Shown: in pieces, positions 1 to 9,200 of the stretch
How the letters are laid out: every line of letters starts with the position of its first letter
Numbering within the stretch: the stretch's first letter is position 1
Assembly: GCA_030374765.1 (NCBI GenBank)
Contig: JARGXX010000126.1
Coordinates: forward strand, 20,467 to 84,466
Source of the DNA: Agarophyton chilense
Taxonomy: Eukaryota; Rhodophyta; Florideophyceae; Gracilariales; Gracilariaceae
Direction of reading: 5' to 3'
DNA length: 64,000 nt
Made by a program: the position numbers and the translations under genes
Notes under the pieces: generated by a model
What the model was told of the DNA's origin: nothing
Seen by the model: only the letters and a program-made list of their open reading frames with translations
The model's database searches: none

Positions 1-1
1 A

Positions 2-3000
2 GACGACGGTGCGCCTTACTCGGCGATTGGCCAAGTCGAGTTACGACTCTTGTCTCAAGAACTTGGTGTTACTGTTGATGGAGCTCTGGACAAGATTCCC
101 GACTCATTGGATGGACACACTCGATGGCAGTATGGCACTGGCCAACACGCAAGTCCTCAAAGAAGAATTCTTGGCTCAGTTGCACTTAAGGCCACCTCCG
201 ACAATGGCACGATCATCAAAATCACCCACCTAGTCCTTGAAGGCTCCTCGCAATGGGTGATCGGGCGCAATGTCACCCGCAAAGCTAACATTGTGCATCT
301 CGGACGTAATGCACTATGCTTCGACTCCGCCGGCGAGCCCGATTCCATCTCCATCATAGATGTTGGGTTCCTTAGTTACATACCTGTTGACAGGTTCACC
401 TCGTCAACGAAGTACCTCGGCTCGACGTTGTATTGTCTATCGGCAGTGACACTTGAGAAGTCACCTTGGTCCGATGTGAAGGCTATTGTGGACAAGGTCC
501 ATAAGCATGTCTGCGGACATGCATGCTTCAGCGACTTCAAGCTCTTGCTACAGCGCAACGGTCTGTGGAACCATGCTGTTGCAAGGTATGTTGCTGAAAT
601 CGTGGCAAGTTGCACGGCCTGCCGATCAACTGCAGTACCTCCGCCTACACGCAAAGTCTCCATAAGCACACTATCCCAGTCATTTAATGATGTAGTCTGT
701 GTTGATCATCTGTTCTTGGATCAACTGTGCTTGATGCACTGTATGGACTTGGTGTCGAGGTATTCGGCGGCCTATGTTGTGTCATCTACGGCTCTTCGCG
801 AAGCTGTCATTGGATTTGAAGCCAGCTGGGTGTCTGCCTTCTGGTACCCAGATGCTATTCGAGGAGACAAGGCCTTCATGGTCGGAGCATTCAAAGATTA
901 TTGTGACTCGATCGCAATACCCCTGTACTCCGTTGCACCACGCCGTCATGCTAAAAACGCGATCGAGTCCAAGCACATGATCATAAGGAGCGTGTATCTT
1001 CGACTCAAATCTGAAGCTGGAGACTCCTTTGACCCTGTCCTCGCAGCATACAAAGCAGTGACCATATCTAATGACCTGTATGGCAACGACCAACTATCGG
1101 CATTCGAGTTAGCAAAGGGCTTCACGAAACCAGTCGCAAACAAACCTACCGATACCACCGTTCCTGCAGAAATCATTGAAGCCAGAGACCAGTTCATTGC
1201 TCGCAGGAAGTTAGCTCGCATTATCAACTCCAAATCGATCAAGGAAGCACCCTTCTCAACCGGTGACACGGTAGAGGTGTTTCTCAAAAAGGACACAGAG
1301 AAGAGAGGTCATTGGTCCACGCCGAAGACAGTGACATCTGTCAACAAACTTGGTCGCTCGGTCACTGTACCAGGCAAAGGTGGCAGCGAGATTACAGCTG
1401 CCTTTGAAGACACTAGACTGTCACTCCCGGACACCAGCTTCTCAAAGCTCGTTCAAGATGGCCTTGATGCCATCAGCAAAGCAAACGACATTGATGAACT
1501 GAAGACAATCAGTGATGTGCATGAACACACACAAGAAAATGAAGAGTCTGATGTCCTCGACGCCAATTTTGATGGCGACGACTGTGGGAACAACGCCAAT
1601 ATTGGCGACAGGGTAGAAGTCTTCTGGCCTCTAGATGACACTTTTTACTCAGGGACTGTGCACTCGGCAGCTGATGATGGGCATGTAAATCTACACTACG
1701 ACGATGGTGGGACTGAAGTGCTTGACATGACTAAAGAAGTCTGGAACTACACGGACAGCCTGCCTGCCAACTCCAGCCAAATCGCTAAGCCACTGGCAGT
1801 GGTTAGCCAAGAAGATGCCGTACTCAAATCGATGCTCGATCACTTTGGCAACAAGCCATTCCTTCAGCATCAGGCACAAGGATTTGATCAATATCCAATG
1901 TACAATGCATACAAAAAGGAAGAGGACAGCTTTCTCAAAACTGCCAAGCCAGTGTTTTGCCGGCTTGTGCCGCCCCGTGCTAATATAATAAGCAGTCATA
2001 CCCTCTATAAGATCAAACACAACGATGATGGGTCACTGAAACTCAAAGCTCGCATCGCACCGCACGGGAATGAAGACAACATGAAGGACGAGCTCAGCAA
2101 GGACTGTGCAACGTGTCCGCCCACCGGCCTGCGCATACTGGAATCGATAGCGTCGCTTCACGGATGGACGCTACACAAGGCCGATGTAACTGCTGCTTTT
2201 CTTCAGACGGGAGAGGCACAGAGAGACGTCTACGTTCGGCCGCCCAAAGAAAGTAGAATGAGGTCTACTCATGTCTGGTTACTATTGGCTGCTGCCTACG
2301 GACTAGTCAATGCGAACGCGAAGTGGCAGAACGCGTCAGACACAGTCATGCGCCAAATCGGTCTATCGCAGTCTGCGTACATCCCGCAGCTCTTCTATAA
2401 GAAAGAGAATGGAAGGCTAGTGCTGATAGTGGCCAAGATCGTAGATGACCTCAAGGTGGCAGGTGAAGGAGACCGGGCAAAGAAGTTCATAGATGCCTTC
2501 AACCATAAGTTCAAGTTTGGAGTAGTCAACAATGGTCCTGGAAAGCTCAGGTTCTTTGGCATAAATACGATACAGAACAGTGACTTCACCATAGAGACCA
2601 ACGCAGAAGATAAACTGGAAGCTGTCATGGAGTATCCGATATCACGCCCCAGAAGGAAAGAGTATGCTGAAAGCCTAAGCAAAATCGAAAAGGCTGCCTT
2701 CGCGTCGATCAACAGCTCTTTAAGCTGGATTGGAACAGCTGCTTCACCACTTTGCTCGTTCTACAGTAGCTACCTCCAACAGAAGGCACCAGACATATGT
2801 GTGAGTCACATGATCGAACAGATCAATACGGTCAGAAAGCTTAAGAAGCTAGGCACCGTCATTGCATACCCACGGCCAACTGACAAGGCTAACTACGAGC
2901 TCAGTATCCTCGTCTTTTCTGATGCATCTCGCATAGACGATGTTGGACAACTGGGAATAATCACAGGGCTATTGATCGGCAAGATGACTAAGAATGCCAT

Positions 3001-3436
3001 CTATCATGTCGTCTCATGGATGTCGCACAAGGCAAAACGCCCGGTGAAAAGCGTGCCAGCTGTTGAGATACTCGCGGCAGGGGAAGGAATAGATGAAGGG
3101 AAGAATGTCAGGAACGCCTATCGAGAACTACTGGACATGGAAATTAAGCTACGAATCCTTGTCGACTCCAAAGACTTGTTTACTTCGATGTCTACGCAGA
3201 AAAATTCCATAGACAAGTCAATCAGGGGAGACGTTAGCAGCATCCGCTTTGAGTTCGAGACTGGCAGTGTGGAATCAATCTCATGGATACCTGGATCTGT
3301 TAACTTAGCCGATCCTCTAACGAAGAAAGATAGCTGTCTGACTGATGCTCTACAGCTAACACTGTTTACTGGAAGACTGAATATCGACTTCGATGAATTA
3401 TCTGAGACGAAGAGCTCTGAGAAGCACTTCGGATAA
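2..3436 (+). CDS. Copia-type Pol polyprotein (PR-IN-Tudor-like-RT-RNase H), 5' partial
   Basis: The frame enters from the left edge inside the protease active site (DDGAPYSAIG at bases 2-31, where most retropepsins have DSGA or DTGA). Counting residues from the Met at base 50: an HHCC zinc-binding region spans about 145-190 and the integrase core has D219, D273 and E306 (DD32E spacing). A Tudor-like domain lies at about 519-566. RT fingers follow, with HKADVTAAFLQ and the catalytic VDD (KIVDDLKVAG) encoded near bases 2435-2465. RNase H has FSDAS, a central E and VDSKDL, then LADPLTK. All catalytic residues I can place are present and the frame has no stop, so this copy may still be coding-competent. 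The protein copies element RNA into DNA and integrates it. The true start codon lies outside the window. Confidence 0.88.
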   Translation, partial: DDGAPYSAIGQVELRLLSQELGVTVDGALDKIPDSLDGHTRWQYGTGQHASPQRRILGSVALKATSDNGTIIKITHLVLEGSSQWVIGRNVTRKANIVHLGRNALCFDSAGEPDSISIIDVGFLSYIPVDRFTSSTKYLGSTLYCLSAVTLEKSPWSDVKAIVDKVHKHVCGHACFSDFKLLLQRNGLWNHAVARYVAEIVASCTACRSTAVPPPTRKVSISTLSQSFNDVVCVDHLFLDQLCLMHCMDLVSRYSAAYVVSSTALREAVIGFEASWVSAFWYPDAIRGDKAFMVGAFKDYCDSIAIPLYSVAPRRHAKNAIESKHMIIRSVYLRLKSEAGDSFDPVLAAYKAVTISNDLYGNDQLSAFELAKGFTKPVANKPTDTTVPAEIIEARDQFIARRKLARIINSKSIKEAPFSTGDTVEVFLKKDTEKRGHWSTPKTVTSVNKLGRSVTVPGKGGSEITAAFEDTRLSLPDTSFSKLVQDGLDAISKANDIDELKTISDVHEHTQENEESDVLDANFDGDDCGNNANIGDRVEVFWPLDDTFYSGTVHSAADDGHVNLHYDDGGTEVLDMTKEVWNYTDSLPANSSQIAKPLAVVSQEDAVLKSMLDHFGNKPFLQHQAQGFDQYPMYNAYKKEEDSFLKTAKPVFCRLVPPRANIISSHTLYKIKHNDDGSLKLKARIAPHGNEDNMKDELSKDCATCPPTGLRILESIASLHGWTLHKADVTAAFLQTGEAQRDVYVRPPKESRMRSTHVWLLLAAAYGLVNANAKWQNASDTVMRQIGLSQSAYIPQLFYKKENGRLVLIVAKIVDDLKVAGEGDRAKKFIDAFNHKFKFGVVNNGPGKLRFFGINTIQNSDFTIETNAEDKLEAVMEYPISRPRRKEYAESLSKIEKAAFASINSSLSWIGTAASPLCSFYSSYLQQKAPDICVSHMIEQINTVRKLKKLGTVIAYPRPTDKANYELSILVFSDASRIDDVGQLGIITGLLIGKMTKNAIYHVVSWMSHKAKRPVKSVPAVEILAAGEGIDEGKNVRNAYRELLDMEIKLRILVDSKDLFTSMSTQKNSIDKSIRGDVSSIRFEFETGSVESISWIPGSVNLADPLTKKDSCLTDALQLTLFTGRLNIDFDELSETKSSEKHFG
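1604..1750 (+). other. Tudor-like domain inside copia A polyprotein
   Basis: The encoded segment starts GDRVEVFWPLDDTFYSGTV and continues to a YDDGG turn and an EVW tail. Spaced aromatic residues (W, Y, Y) around a short five-strand pattern resemble Tudor/Agenet-type chromatin reader domains. The same segment occurs at the same place in elements B (46320-46475, minus) and C (63320-63435). Its position just after integrase matches where chromodomains sit in Ty3 chromoviruses. Fold and ligand are inferred. Confidence 0.6.
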
Positions 3437-3452
3437 CCAAAAAGAGAGGAAT

Positions 3453-3673
3453 ATGAATGACATGGAACTACATGTAATATGCACGAGAGAATAGATATTA
3501 CATGGCAACCGCTAAAGTGTGTCTACATGTATTACATAGCAGTAGTTAAGAACATTTATCTAAACACAGCACGATGCTACCGGAAGTCACCCGACTACCG
3601 TGTACCTCTGCTACACTTCTCGACTAGCTCGACCTAGAATTGTATTAGTACCCGAATACTGCTCAATACTTAT
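3453..3673 (+). repeat. Probable 3' LTR of copia A
   Basis: The segment follows the stop codon and a purine-rich tract and ends where unrelated repeat R begins. The 5' LTR is outside the window, so no direct LTR-LTR comparison is possible. Boundaries are inferred from those flanks and by analogy with element B, where the purine tract is followed by a similar T-A-T start. Confidence 0.35.
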
Positions 3674-4375
3674 CGGAGCTCTTCCGAGAGCTCCAGGCAG
3701 ACCCTTTGTGCCGACTATTTCTTGTGTTGAGATCGCTCCCCACACTGCACACGTATGAACTTCAACAACATGTCCGAAGCTCAACTTACAACCGCATCCT
3801 TGCACACAGGCCTTGTATCATTGTGTGATGCATGAAGACCAAACCAAGTTCTATCAGAGTGCAGTGAAAGAAACAGAAGACTTTTGAATACACCATGTCA
3901 ATGATGATCGCGCACTGAAGCGCATTGCTGATTCTTGGCATGAGCCTCAGCGTAAGGGCACAGCATAAAAGTAGAAACAGTCGGCCTTGGGTTGGGAAAC
4001 AAAAGAGCACGGCGTTGAGCGTGCAAGAATGAAGCGACGAAACAAGAATCCGTGCTGGGCAAGTGCTACCGCGGGAGCCTCTCGGCATTTCAGAGCTTAA
4101 GATGTCTTATTACACTGCATTTTGGTTGTTAGTCTTAATCTCGGGTCTATATTCAACCATTTATTGAAGCTTTCTTACAAGTAACTTTCAACAACGAACA
4201 ACTCTTCTACTCTTAAAATTTCTGTTGCCACGAAAACTTAGTGCAAAATAAATATCTACTTATGATAAGCTGCTACGCAACCATAGCAGCTAATGCAGTT
4301 TGCAATTCATATTAGTACATAGATTCTGGGCACAATTCAGACTTTTTTGGGGCACAAGCTTCAGTATACAATCTG
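3674..4375. repeat. Repeat R, copy 1 (~700 bp, second copy at 59729-60429)
   Basis: About 700 bp matches 59729-60429 with only a handful of substitutions and one 1-bp indel. It opens with a short palindrome (GGAGCTCT-TCCG-AGAGCTCC). It has no convincing coding frame. The left edge abuts the end of copia A. At the right edge (4375) the homology stops exactly where copia C begins in the other copy, so the real repeat probably runs further right here. A TGATGATCG motif and a nearby CTGA (about 3900-3935) recall C/D-box RNA motifs, but this is weak. Confidence 0.85.
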
Positions 4376-5375
4376 GCCCTTCATGCTGCGCGTGGGTGCT
4401 GCTGGAGCTTACGGTGTCGCCACCGTGTGGAGAAAGGAACTTGTGCGCACTTGATGCAGAAGACGAAAGCCACAGTTTGAATAATAAGTCAATACTCAAA
4501 CGGCGGCATTGGTGGTATTTTCATTCCCCAGAACTCTCACATCTGTATCAAGGGTCCCATCCGTATTGCACTCGGTTCACGTTTTGGAACCTAGAGCCGT
4601 CCCGAGCAGTCTACTCCCAGTGAATCAGTCACGTTCTTTAACGCTGTGCAGACATTGTGCATCCTTCCAGCCAATCACTCAAAAAAAGTATGAAGTTTCT
4701 TGTATGGAAGAGTGCCTATTCCGAGAACATTGCTTCCTAGCGATAAGAGAATCGGCGGTGTGCGCGTACTGATTGTATTAAAAGCGGTGTGACGATGATT
4801 CGAAGATCTGAATGAACTGGTCTGTCCGATCAATTTCAAAGACAACGTAAACATGACCGGTCGCGAAGAGTGATCAAGGAACATGAAAAAAATATCGTTG
4901 CATGTGTAACAAATAGAGCCCTTGACGTCGAGCACGGTTTTCGCCCAGCTCCTGTCAGTCCTGTGTGCCATCAGACTGGACGGTGATCCGAATCCAAGCT
5001 GTCCGCTGTCGGCAGCGATGTTGTGTCGGAGCAACTGCGAAATATGCTGCAACGAACTGCAGTTTGTGCGAACCAAAGCACTCTTTAAGCAGCCACCGAG
5101 TCTGCTGCTCTCATTTCTACGAGGTTGAGATAACTGGGCCTTTTCCCGCCACAATGACAGAATTCTGTCTACTGGCTTTTAGCGATTTGAAAATGGGGGG
5201 GAGGAAAACAATTTCGTAGATGAAAAATGCGCCACACAGCTGTAACAAAATCTTGCGCACAATCGCAGGCCTTTCCTAGCGACATAAGTAGGAGATATTC
5301 TTGAGTTAGGCGCAAACGGCACTAATAAAGCGCTTCAGACTGACGGCTCATAGACCTCACGCAAAGCATGCCACA
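4376..5375. other. No recognisable gene
   Basis: One kilobase between repeat R and the gypsy element with only short open frames on both strands and no family motif. It may contain the right part of repeat R, which cannot be delimited because copy 2 is interrupted by copia C. Confidence 0.6.
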
Positions 5376-5380
5376 GTAAC

Positions 5381-5560
5381 TGTCGGGCACGTGTAGCGCG
5401 CATGCGCCACACGTGTCGACGTAGTGCATAACGAGCTCGCCGCCGCTCGCGCCCGATATTTTAGAGGCGCGAGAGCGGCGGCGGCTCTTAAGGAAAAAGG
5501 TAGGCAACAGTTGGAAGAAAAGAAAAGGATACGCTTGCCCCTACAGACAAGCTCTTTTCA
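5381..5560 (+). repeat. 5' LTR of gypsy element
   Basis: 180 bp beginning TGTCGGGCAC and ending TTTTCA. It matches 11904-12083 at all but about 8 positions. It is preceded by GTAAC, which recurs after the 3' LTR, and followed immediately by TGG, the expected start of a primer-binding site. Confidence 0.95.
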
Positions 5561-5578
5561 TGGTACCGCATCCAAGGT
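5561..5578 (+). other. Putative primer-binding site
   Basis: TGGTACCGCATCCAAGGT starts directly after the 5' LTR. Such sites pair with a tRNA 3' end (..CCA). It is not the common initiator-Met type TGGTATCAGAGC, so the priming tRNA is unknown. Confidence 0.6.
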
Positions 5579-5620
5579 CTGACATCGAGAGAAAAATGGC
5601 AGTCCTCACAGGTACATGTT

Positions 5621-6238
5621 GTGTTCGATGGCGCGGCAACTTCAGATATTGCGCGCTTTTTCTTTGTGTACGAAAACGTTGTCACCGTAGGCAAGTCCGA
5701 CGAGGATCGGGCAGTGCAGCTGTTATGCCACCTTGAGGGTGACGCGTTTGACTTCTACTACCGCAATTTCGCTGTTGATGGCAGTCTCACTAGCGCAGCG
5801 AGCAATTACGGTTTCGTAAAGGCTAGGATGAATACGGATTTCAAACGGACTCCAAAGCCGGAAGATGAAGTTCATGAGGCCGCTTCCGGACGACTCGACC
5901 CTGCCAATACTCAGAGGTCGCTCTTGCAGTTAGAAGCTCTCTACAAGAGATTTGGGTTCAACGAAACCGCGTCGTTTGGACTTCTTCGCAACGCAGTCGC
6001 CGCCGTTCCGCACATGGCGCAGTTCGTGATGTTTCGGGCTCCGGATGACTATCAGTCGTTGAAAAAGGCTATTAGAGATTACGAAAGCGGCCGAAGGCAT
6101 TTTTGTCTCCGCCTGATCTTAGTGTCTCACCTCAGGTGCCAACGAGGAAGATACTTTGCCGTGCCGATGCTCCGTCCGGAACTGCACAGCAGTTGGAGAG
6201 CAAGGTGGACCAGTTGGCGGGACAGTTCGAAGAGCTGA
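5621..6238 (+). CDS. Gypsy gag (capsid) coding region, start codon unclear
   Basis: The frame encodes a retrotransposon gag core with a 'DRAVQLLCHLEGDAFDFYYR' block and a second helical block up to about base 6090. The capsid would package element RNA. The frame has no ATG in the right place. It is open leftward through the primer-binding site into the LTR, so the start has either decayed or is non-ATG. Near 6095 the gag-type sequence jumps to the -1 frame, where the zinc knuckles and Pol continue. A run of five T lies there but no standard slippery heptamer, so this may be an indel rather than programmed frameshifting. Confidence 0.7.
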   Translation: MFDGAATSDIARFFFVYENVVTVGKSDEDRAVQLLCHLEGDAFDFYYRNFAVDGSLTSAASNYGFVKARMNTDFKRTPKPEDEVHEAASGRLDPANTQRSLLQLEALYKRFGFNETASFGLLRNAVAAVPHMAQFVMFRAPDDYQSLKKAIRDYESGRRHFCLRLILVSHLRCQRGRYFAVPMLRPELHSSWRARWTSWRDSSKS

Positions 6239-9200
6239 CAATGCTCGTGAAGAAAAAGTTCGAGGGTCCATCGGGATTCTCTGACAAGGACTGGATTTGC
6301 AGTTACTGCAACCAGCCCGGTCATGGAGCGAACCGCTGCCCATCTAACCCTCACTGTAATACGAGGTGTAGACGATGCGGCAAGTTTGGCCATCAGAAAG
6401 AGACCTGTTGGCCGAAATCGAAGCAGGAAGAGAAGCGAGCAGTTGGGTTCAGTGGAGTGAAGTCGGAATCCGCAGAAGGACTGAAGATCAAGAAGAATGA
6501 AGAAGAAGATCATGTGGCCGTGGTACAGGAAGCTCCGGCCGTGAAGGATGTGGGCGCCGCAGCGAAGAGGAACGCAGACGGTGAGGCCCTACCGAAGCAG
6601 CCCCGGACTGGAATCATGGACTTTGATGCCTTGGTTAACAAGAGACGTGGAGCCTTCCGCAAGGTTGCTGCCCTGAAGGGCAAGAAGAAATCGAGGAAAC
6701 CAAAGAAGGGCAAAGGGACAGCACAAGGCCTCCAGGACCAGGTGGGCAAGTATAATGTGATGGCCGAGTTGGCCTATGCCTCGTCTGGCCTAAGCTTTGG
6801 CCAGTTGTTGTGTGGGGATGCCGATGAGGCAAGGAAGCTGTTGAAGCGCCTATTGTCGGGGAAAGTTCCGATAAGGCACGCTTCCGTCCTCCATGCCACT
6901 AGCCTACCACATCGCCTGAAAGTAGTGGCCATCAAGCTGTACGGCACTGACGCCAATGCCCTCTTGGATTCGGGGGCACTGCCGAACCTCCTGTCCTGGG
7001 AGATGTGTGACCATTTGACCCTGACGCCCTCGCCGACGAGCAGGAGGGTGACGGTGGCCGATGGGAGTGCCGCAGACGTTCTGGGTTGCGTGAAAGGAGT
7101 TTCAGTTTCATTTGGGAAGATGGGAGTCCCCTTGGACTTCTTGGTGGTGAAGAATACGCCGTTCGATGTGATAATTGGATGCCCGACCCTTGAGGCCCTG
7201 CAAGCTCAGCTAGACTTTAGCAGACGGCAGGTGAGCCTCATGATCGGGGCGGAACAAGTCCTGTTGCAGTTGTACAATGAGCCACCGGTGGTGGACGGAG
7301 CTCGCACCGATTGCGAGGACTTTGTGTCGCCGGACGACTCGGAACCGGATGTGTTTCCCGCTGAGTCTGGATCTTCCAGTTCCGGCTCAGCGGGCGAGTC
7401 AGAGAGCGAGTCGGAGTTGGTACTAGCAATACTCTACAGGGAGCCTCATGAGCCTGACCTGGCGGGCGTCGATTCAGACGTCCAATCGTCAGGGGAAGAC
7501 GAAGAGAGTGCACGGTCGGCGTTGTTGTCCTCGAAGATGGCGCACCTGCGCCCAGACGTCCAGAAGCAGATGACGGACTCCCTGAAGGAGACCGACATTA
7601 TTGCCTGGAGTAGTGGCGATCTCCGTCCAGCGGATGTGCCCGTTAAGCACAGTTTTGAGCTGACGGACGAGAAGCCGCTCTACTCAAAGGTGCGAAGGAT
7701 GCCCCCGAGGCACAACGCCGTGATCAGGAAAGAAGTGAATGAGCTATTGAAGACGGGAATCATTACCCCGTCCAGCTCTGCTTGGTCCTTTCCAGTGGTC
7801 ATAGCGACCAAGAAGGATGGCAATCCGAGGTTCTGCGTTGATTACCGACAGCTGAACCGGGTGATGAAGCCAGACCGCTGGCCGCTCCCGAAGATTGAAG
7901 AGATCTTCGACGACCTCGTTGGGTCGAAGGTCTTCACGACGTTAGACCTTTTCACAGGTTACTGGCAGGTCCGCATGTCGGAGGCCTGCAAAGAAAAGAC
8001 GACGTTCGTCTGTCGTTACGGCACCTACAAGTTTGAGGTGATGCCGTTCGGGCTGATGAATGCCCCCTCTACATTTCAGAGAATGATGGATGAGGTGTTG
8101 CGGGACCTGCCCTTCGTTATGGTGTACGTTGACGACGTCGTCATCTTCTCCAAGACAATGGAGGAGCACCTGGCCCATTGTCGGGAGGTGTTCCGCAGGA
8201 TTGGTCTCGCTAGTTTGAAGGTGAAGGTGACGAAGTGTAGCTTCGCACAATCTGATATCAAACTCCTTGGCCATGTGATTGATGGGAACGGCATCCGGGT
8301 GGACGTTGATAAGATCGCCGACATTGTGGAGGCCCCCGTCTCGAGAAACAAGACAGAGCTCAGGAGCTTCCTTGGTCTGGCGGGGTACTATCGAAGATTC
8401 ATCAGAGACTTCGCCAAGAGTTCGGCGGTGCTGCATGCCGCCACTTCGGCGAAGAAGAAGTTCGAGTGGAACCGCGAGATGCAGGTCGCGTTTGAGGATC
8501 TCAAAAAGAAAATGATGACGCCACCGGTGCTAACCTTTCCCGACTTCGACTCTCCTTTCATTGTCGAGACTGATGCTTCGGGTGTGGCATTGGGGGCTGT
8601 CCTCAGCCAAAAGAAAGAGGATGGGAAAGTGCACCCCATCCAGTACGCGTCTAGGTCTATGACGCCTGCGGAGAGGAACTATGCTACCTGTGAGAGGGAG
8701 GCATTGGCAGTTGTGTTCGCCCTGAAGAAGTTTCGGGTGTACCTGCTGTCGTCAGTCCCCTTCACGGTTCTTACCGATCACCAGGCCCTTCAGTATGCCT
8801 TCCGGAAGAAGGATGTGCATGGAAGGTTGGCAAGGTGGTTGGACCTATTTGCGGAGTACGAGTTTGAAATCAAATACCGCCCGGGAGTCGCCAATGGGGC
8901 CCCCGATTACTTGTCGCGGATCCAGGCCGAGGAGAAGGGACCTGGACGTGATGAAACCGGACGAGAACAAGGGTTAGTCGCGACCATTACTTGGTCGGAC
9001 CCGCGTTTGGACGGACTGGAAGAAGGGCTGCTAAAAGTTGCGAGGTTTCTCTCCGGGGCCCTCGTGCACGAAAAAGATGCGGACCCAAGGAGAGCCGTCC
9101 GTAGAAGGGCGGAGTCGTTCATGTTGTGGAACAACACTTTGTTTCACAGGGAGGCCGGAGGTCTCCGCGCCGTCCCACCGATGGGGGAGCGTGGAAAAGT

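Larger units (their letters stand above)
1..3673 (+). mobile_element. Ty1/copia-like LTR retrotransposon A, 5' end outside window
   Basis: The domain order protease - integrase - (Tudor-like domain) - reverse transcriptase - RNase H is the Ty1/copia (Pseudoviridae) order. The 5' LTR and gag lie left of base 1. The coding frame is open from base 2 to 3436 with no break, followed by a purine-rich tract (about 3438-3451) and a probable 3' LTR. Sister elements B (45478-49464, minus) and C (60430 to the end) share the same unusual motifs, so this is a small family. GalEa-type affiliation is inferred from the odd protease and RT motifs. Confidence 0.85.

Noticed and set aside
3890-3960. U3 or other C/D-box snoRNA in repeat R
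   Set aside because: GTCAATGATGATCG resembles a box C region and CTGA a box D, but spacing and the 5' box A do not fit a known U3 layout. Kept only as a remark under repeat R.
6085-6110. Programmed -1 frameshift site of X XXY YYZ type
   Set aside because: In the gag frame the codons are CAT TTT TGT; no heptamer allows proper re-pairing in the A site. A simple indel is as likely.
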